The notes beneath the pieces were generated by a model that made no database searches, was not told where the DNA came from, and was given only the letters and a program-made list of their open reading frames with translations. The position numbers were made by a program, and so were the translations under genes. A stretch of 64,000 nt of DNA, taken from contig JAFKFM010000008.1 in NCBI GenBank assembly GCA_017308135.1, positions 186,001-250,000 of the forward strand, in the 5' to 3' direction. Position 1 is the stretch's first letter, and each line of letters opens with the position of its first letter. This document shows, one piece after another, positions 63,001 through 64,000 of this stretch. The DNA is from Alphaproteobacteria bacterium. GTDB lineage: Bacteria; Pseudomonadota; Alphaproteobacteria; CACIAM-22H2.

Positions 63001-64000
63001 TTGCGGCCGCCCGCCCTTAAATTCGCCGCCGCCCTGGCGCTGCTGGCGCTGGCCGCGTGCGAACGCGGCAGCCCGCCGGCGCCGATCTTTGTCGGCGGCC
63101 GCCCGCAAGCCCAGCCGCAACAGCAGCAAACCCAACAACGCGCCGCCGCACCGGTCGCGGGTACGCTGCAACCGGGCACGACGCATGTCGTCGTTCCCGG
63201 CGACACGGTGTTCACGCTGGCGCGCCGTTCGGGCGTGCCCACGCGCGCGATCATCGACGCGAACCGCCTGCAAGCGCCCTATGCGCTCAATCCCGGCGAC
63301 AGGCTGACCATTCCCGCCGTGCGTGTGCACGAAGTGCGCAGCGGCGATACGGCCTCGCAAGTCGCGCAGCGCTACGGCGTCTCGCTCGCCGATCTCGTGC
63401 GCGCCAACGGCATCGAAGCGCCCTACATCATCCGTATCGGCCAGCGTTTGGTCATCCCGGGCAGCGCGCAGCAAACGCAGACCGCGATCGCCGCCGCACC
63501 GATCCAGACACCGGTTCAGCGCCCGGTCGAACAGGCCGCACTTCCGCCGCCGCCCGTCGCCGTGCAGCCCATGCCGGCCCCGCCGGCCAATTCACCGCCG
63601 TCGGCGGCGGTACCGCCCGTTGCGGTCGTGGTCCCGCCACCCGCACAGCCCGCTCCGCAAGCGGCGCCGCAGCCCGCACCGCCTGTACCCTCGGCGTTGA
63701 CCGCGCCCGAGCCGGTCGATCCCGCGCGCGCCGGGCGTTTCCTGTGGCCGGTGCGCGGCATCGTCGTGTCCGATTACGGGCCCAAGCCCGGCGGCTTGCA
63801 GAACGATGGCGTGAATATCGCGGCCCCGCGCGGCACGCCATTTCGCGCGGCCGAGGCGGGGACAGTGATCTATGCTGGAAACGAGCTTCGCGGCTTCGGC
63901 AACCTTTTGCTGCTGCGTCACGACGGCGGTTACGTGACGGCTTATGCGCATGCCGACGAGTTGCTCGTGCAGCGCGGCGACAATGTGCGGCGCGGCCAAA
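63001..64000 (+). CDS. NlpD-like lipoprotein with two LysM and a degenerate LytM domain (partial)
   Basis: An outer-membrane lipoprotein cut by the window end, so the C-terminus is missing. The TTG start is preceded by GAAGG. The lipobox is LALAAC, so the cysteine at residue 20 is lipidated. LysM domains follow at about residues 60-105 (VVPGDTVFTLARRSG) and 105-150 (VRSGDTASQVAQRYG), then a Pro/Ala-rich linker and a LytM domain from about residue 235. In the LytM domain the metal histidine and aspartate are replaced by asparagine (NDGVNIAAPRG), as in NlpD. Such proteins activate septal amidases rather than cut. The surE-pcm-nlpD order is standard. Confidence 0.93.
   Translation, partial: MRPPALKFAAALALLALAACERGSPPAPIFVGGRPQAQPQQQQTQQRAAAPVAGTLQPGTTHVVVPGDTVFTLARRSGVPTRAIIDANRLQAPYALNPGDRLTIPAVRVHEVRSGDTASQVAQRYGVSLADLVRANGIEAPYIIRIGQRLVIPGSAQQTQTAIAAAPIQTPVQRPVEQAALPPPPVAVQPMPAPPANSPPSAAVPPVAVVVPPPAQPAPQAAPQPAPPVPSALTAPEPVDPARAGRFLWPVRGIVVSDYGPKPGGLQNDGVNIAAPRGTPFRAAEAGTVIYAGNELRGFGNLLLLRHDGGYVTAYAHADELLVQRGDNVRRGQ

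Noticed and set aside
63490-63720. Possible tandem repeat in the NlpD-like gene
   Set aside because: The Pro/Ala-rich stretch is low-complexity linker coding with no fixed unit length. The same applies to linkers in the SPOR, TatB and TatC genes.
1-64000. tRNA, rRNA, CRISPR array, insertion sequence or prophage
   Set aside because: No gap is long enough for rRNA, no cloverleaf-like sequence was noticed in the gaps by eye, and no repeat-spacer pattern, transposase or phage gene was seen.

Overview
The window is about 64 kb of very GC-rich bacterial chromosome, densely coding, with mostly overlapping or nearly touching genes and no gap above about 200 bases. The order of the core genes points to an alphaproteobacterium, most like Rhodospirillales: rpsF-rpsR-DUF2232-rplI-dnaB-alr-mlaE-mlaF-radA-cvpA-purF; fabD-fabG-acpP-fabF-mltG; yicC-gmk; purM-purN back to back with DUF2066-CDP-alcohol transferase-AI-2E-hda; and dgt-argS-SPOR-nagZ-scpA-scpB-tatABC-surE-pcm-nlpD. 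A 55-codon aa3-type cytochrome oxidase subunit IV gene agrees with this. The species cannot be named from the sequence. I saw no rRNA, tRNA, insertion sequence, prophage or CRISPR array.

Layout. 1-1151 (+): the end of a MarR/GNAT-type acetyltransferase and a DMT exporter. 1152-13333 (mainly -): an SDR, DUF2937, purF, cvpA, radA, the MlaFE lipid transporter, alr and dnaB, then the ribosomal operon rplI/DUF2232/rpsR/rpsF and a periplasmic copper chaperone. 13460-17777 (+): the fatty-acid synthesis operon ending in mltG. 18607-20991 (+): yicC, gmk and a DUF1835 gene, converging on rsmA-surA-lptG-lptF (-). 25471-29646 (+): pepA, holC, an inverse autotransporter and ndk. 30066-32754 (-): DUF2927, coxIV, purN, purM. 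32840-37028 (+): DUF2066, a phosphatidyltransferase, an AI-2E permease, hda and an SDR. 37173-47378 (+): a CYTH/CHAD protein, a cupredoxin, a hybrid kinase with its receiver protein, guanine deaminase, an MFS transporter, ilvD, an M81 protein and a small secreted protein. 47479-50012: a soluble chemoreceptor, xth and erpA. 50158-64000 (+): dgt through the NlpD-like gene, which is cut by the window end.

Most genes serve housekeeping: purine synthesis (purF, purM, purN), fatty-acid synthesis, outer-membrane building (lptFG, surA, MlaFE), septal and cell-wall metabolism (alr, mltG, nagZ, SPOR, NlpD-like), replication and chromosome control (dnaB, hda, holC, scpAB, radA) and protein export (tatABC). 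The accessory points stand out against this background. A compact inverse autotransporter with a beta-helical passenger sits between holC and ndk, flanked by hairpins. An orphan ABC ATPase lies between scpB and tatA, and an enolase-superfamily gene lies where serS is commonly found; each has a perfect inverted repeat just upstream. The lptFG-surA-rsmA run lacks the usual lptD and pdxA. A hybrid kinase is translationally coupled to a single-domain receiver, and a chemoreceptor has its putative sensor domain at the C-terminus.
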